Source: Geobacter sp. UBA6151 (GTDB lineage Bacteria > Desulfobacterota > Desulfuromonadia > Geobacterales > Pseudopelobacteraceae). Taken from it: a stretch of 5,634 nucleotides of DNA. This document shows, in pieces, positions 4,877 through 5,634 of the stretch. The translations under genes and the position numbers were made by a program. Positions within the stretch are counted from its first letter, which is position 1; each line of letters starts with the position of its first letter. The notes under the pieces were generated by a model. It was not told where the DNA came from and searched no databases. It saw nothing but the letters and a program-made list of their open reading frames with translations. Location: assembly GCA_002423105.1 (NCBI GenBank), contig DIUT01000027.1:20407-26040 (forward strand), in the 5' to 3' direction.

Positions 4877-5634
4877 ATGAACGTCAGAGCACAACTGGTA
4901 ATGGTATTTAACCTGGATAAATGTATCGGCTGCCACACCTGCAGCATCTCCTGCAAGAACATCTGGACCGACCGCAAGGGCGCTGAGTACATGTGGTGGA
5001 ACAACGTCGAAACCAAACCGGGCGTCGGCTACCCCAAAAAGTGGGAAAACCAGGACAAATTCAAGGGGGGCTGGCTGCGAGAGGGGGGCAAGCTGAAACT
5101 GCGCGCCCTGGGCAAGGGGCCAACACTGCTGAACATGTTCTTCCAGCCCAACATGCCCAAGCTGGATGATTATTACGAGCCGTTCGACTTCGACTACAGC
5201 AACCTCTACAAGGCGCCTCCCGGCAGCGATCAACCGGTGGCCGAAGCCTTTTCGCAGGTATCAGGCCAACGTATAGAAGAGATCACCGGCGGTCCCAACT
5301 GGGACGACGATCTCTCCGGCTCGCAGCTCTACGCTGCCGAGGATTCCAACCTGGAAGACCGCACCCTGGTGGAAGATTACGGCCGCATGTTCATGCACTA
5401 TCTTCCCCGCATCTGCAATCACTGCCTGAACCCGGCCTGCGTCGCCTCCTGTCCGTCACGGGCGATCTACAAGCGGGGCGAGGACGGTGTCGTGCTGGTG
5501 GACCAGGAGGTTTGCAAGGGCTGGCGTTTCTGCACCAGCGCCTGCCCCTACAAGAAGGTCTATTTCAACTGGCAGAGCGGCAAGGCGGAAAAGTGCATCT
5601 TCTGCTTCCCACGTACCGAGACCGGCCAGTGCAA
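4877..5634 (+). CDS. narH: Respiratory nitrate reductase, beta (iron-sulfur) subunit NarH, 3' truncated by window edge
   Basis: The frame opens at ATG 4877, four bases after the narG stop, and is still open at the last base, giving 252 residues of a protein that is about 510 residues long in E. coli. NarH carries electrons from the membrane subunit to NarG through three 4Fe-4S clusters and one 3Fe-4S cluster. The N-terminal group C16, C19, C22, C26 (CIGCHTCSISC), the middle group C180, C183, C188, C192 (CNHCLNPACVASC), and C213, C219, C223 (CKGWRFCTSAC) are all present, as are C240 and C243. W216 takes the place of a cysteine, as in E. coli NarH, where this Trp marks the 3Fe-4S cluster. By comparison with E. 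coli, two further cluster cysteines lie just past the edge. Residues 97-110 (DDYYEPFDFDYSNL) are nearly identical to the E. coli segment. C252 falls where E. coli seems to have proline, a small difference. There is no signal peptide, as expected for the cytoplasmic complex. Confidence 0.97.
   Translation, partial: MNVRAQLVMVFNLDKCIGCHTCSISCKNIWTDRKGAEYMWWNNVETKPGVGYPKKWENQDKFKGGWLREGGKLKLRALGKGPTLLNMFFQPNMPKLDDYYEPFDFDYSNLYKAPPGSDQPVAEAFSQVSGQRIEEITGGPNWDDDLSGSQLYAAEDSNLEDRTLVEDYGRMFMHYLPRICNHCLNPACVASCPSRAIYKRGEDGVVLVDQEVCKGWRFCTSACPYKKVYFNWQSGKAEKCIFCFPRTETGQC

Noticed and set aside
1..5634. CRISPR arrays, insertion sequences, tRNA genes, phage or toxin-antitoxin genes
   Set aside because: No spaced repeats, terminal inverted repeats, transposase motifs or RNA cloverleaf were seen, and the window is almost filled by the genes described.

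Overview
The window carries the start of a respiratory nitrate reductase operon together with its probable control region. In order on the + strand it holds the 3' end of a sigma-54-dependent activator gene (1-435), a 307-base regulatory spacer (436-742), a gene for a membrane-anchored mono-heme cytochrome c (743-1294), a full-length narG (1294-4872), and the first 252 codons of narH (from 4877, running off the end). All genes point the same way. The cytochrome and narG overlap by one base (TAATG), and narG and narH are four bases apart, so the three are almost certainly one operon. narJ, narI and perhaps a nitrate transporter would be expected just beyond the right edge.

The spacer is the most informative part. 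It contains a near-consensus -24/-12 sigma-54 promoter (680-695), an exact match to the IHF consensus about 120 bases upstream of the predicted start (580-592), and a cluster of GGTAACA/TGTTACC repeats (431-487, plus 590-605) that looks like the upstream activator site array. Upstream sites, IHF bend and sigma-54 promoter are in textbook order, and the gene next door encodes a sigma-54 activator. The simplest reading is that this activator turns on the cytochrome-nar operon. I saw no FNR-type box. This differs from the FNR/NarL control of the enterobacterial nar operon.

How the genes work together: NarG (Mo-bisPGD and one Fe-S cluster) reduces nitrate to nitrite in the cytoplasm. NarH passes electrons to it through four Fe-S clusters from a membrane subunit not in the window. 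The cytochrome has a signal peptide, one CGACH heme site and a C-terminal membrane anchor, so its heme domain sits on the periplasmic face, where it could exchange electrons with the membrane subunit or with a periplasmic cytochrome pool.

Organism: moderately high GC in the genes, RpoN-dependent control and a c-type cytochrome leading the nar operon fit a Geobacter-like member of the Desulfuromonadia (formerly Deltaproteobacteria). This is inference, not proof. The core enzymes are ordinary; the possible novelty lies in the control region and in the cytochrome's role.
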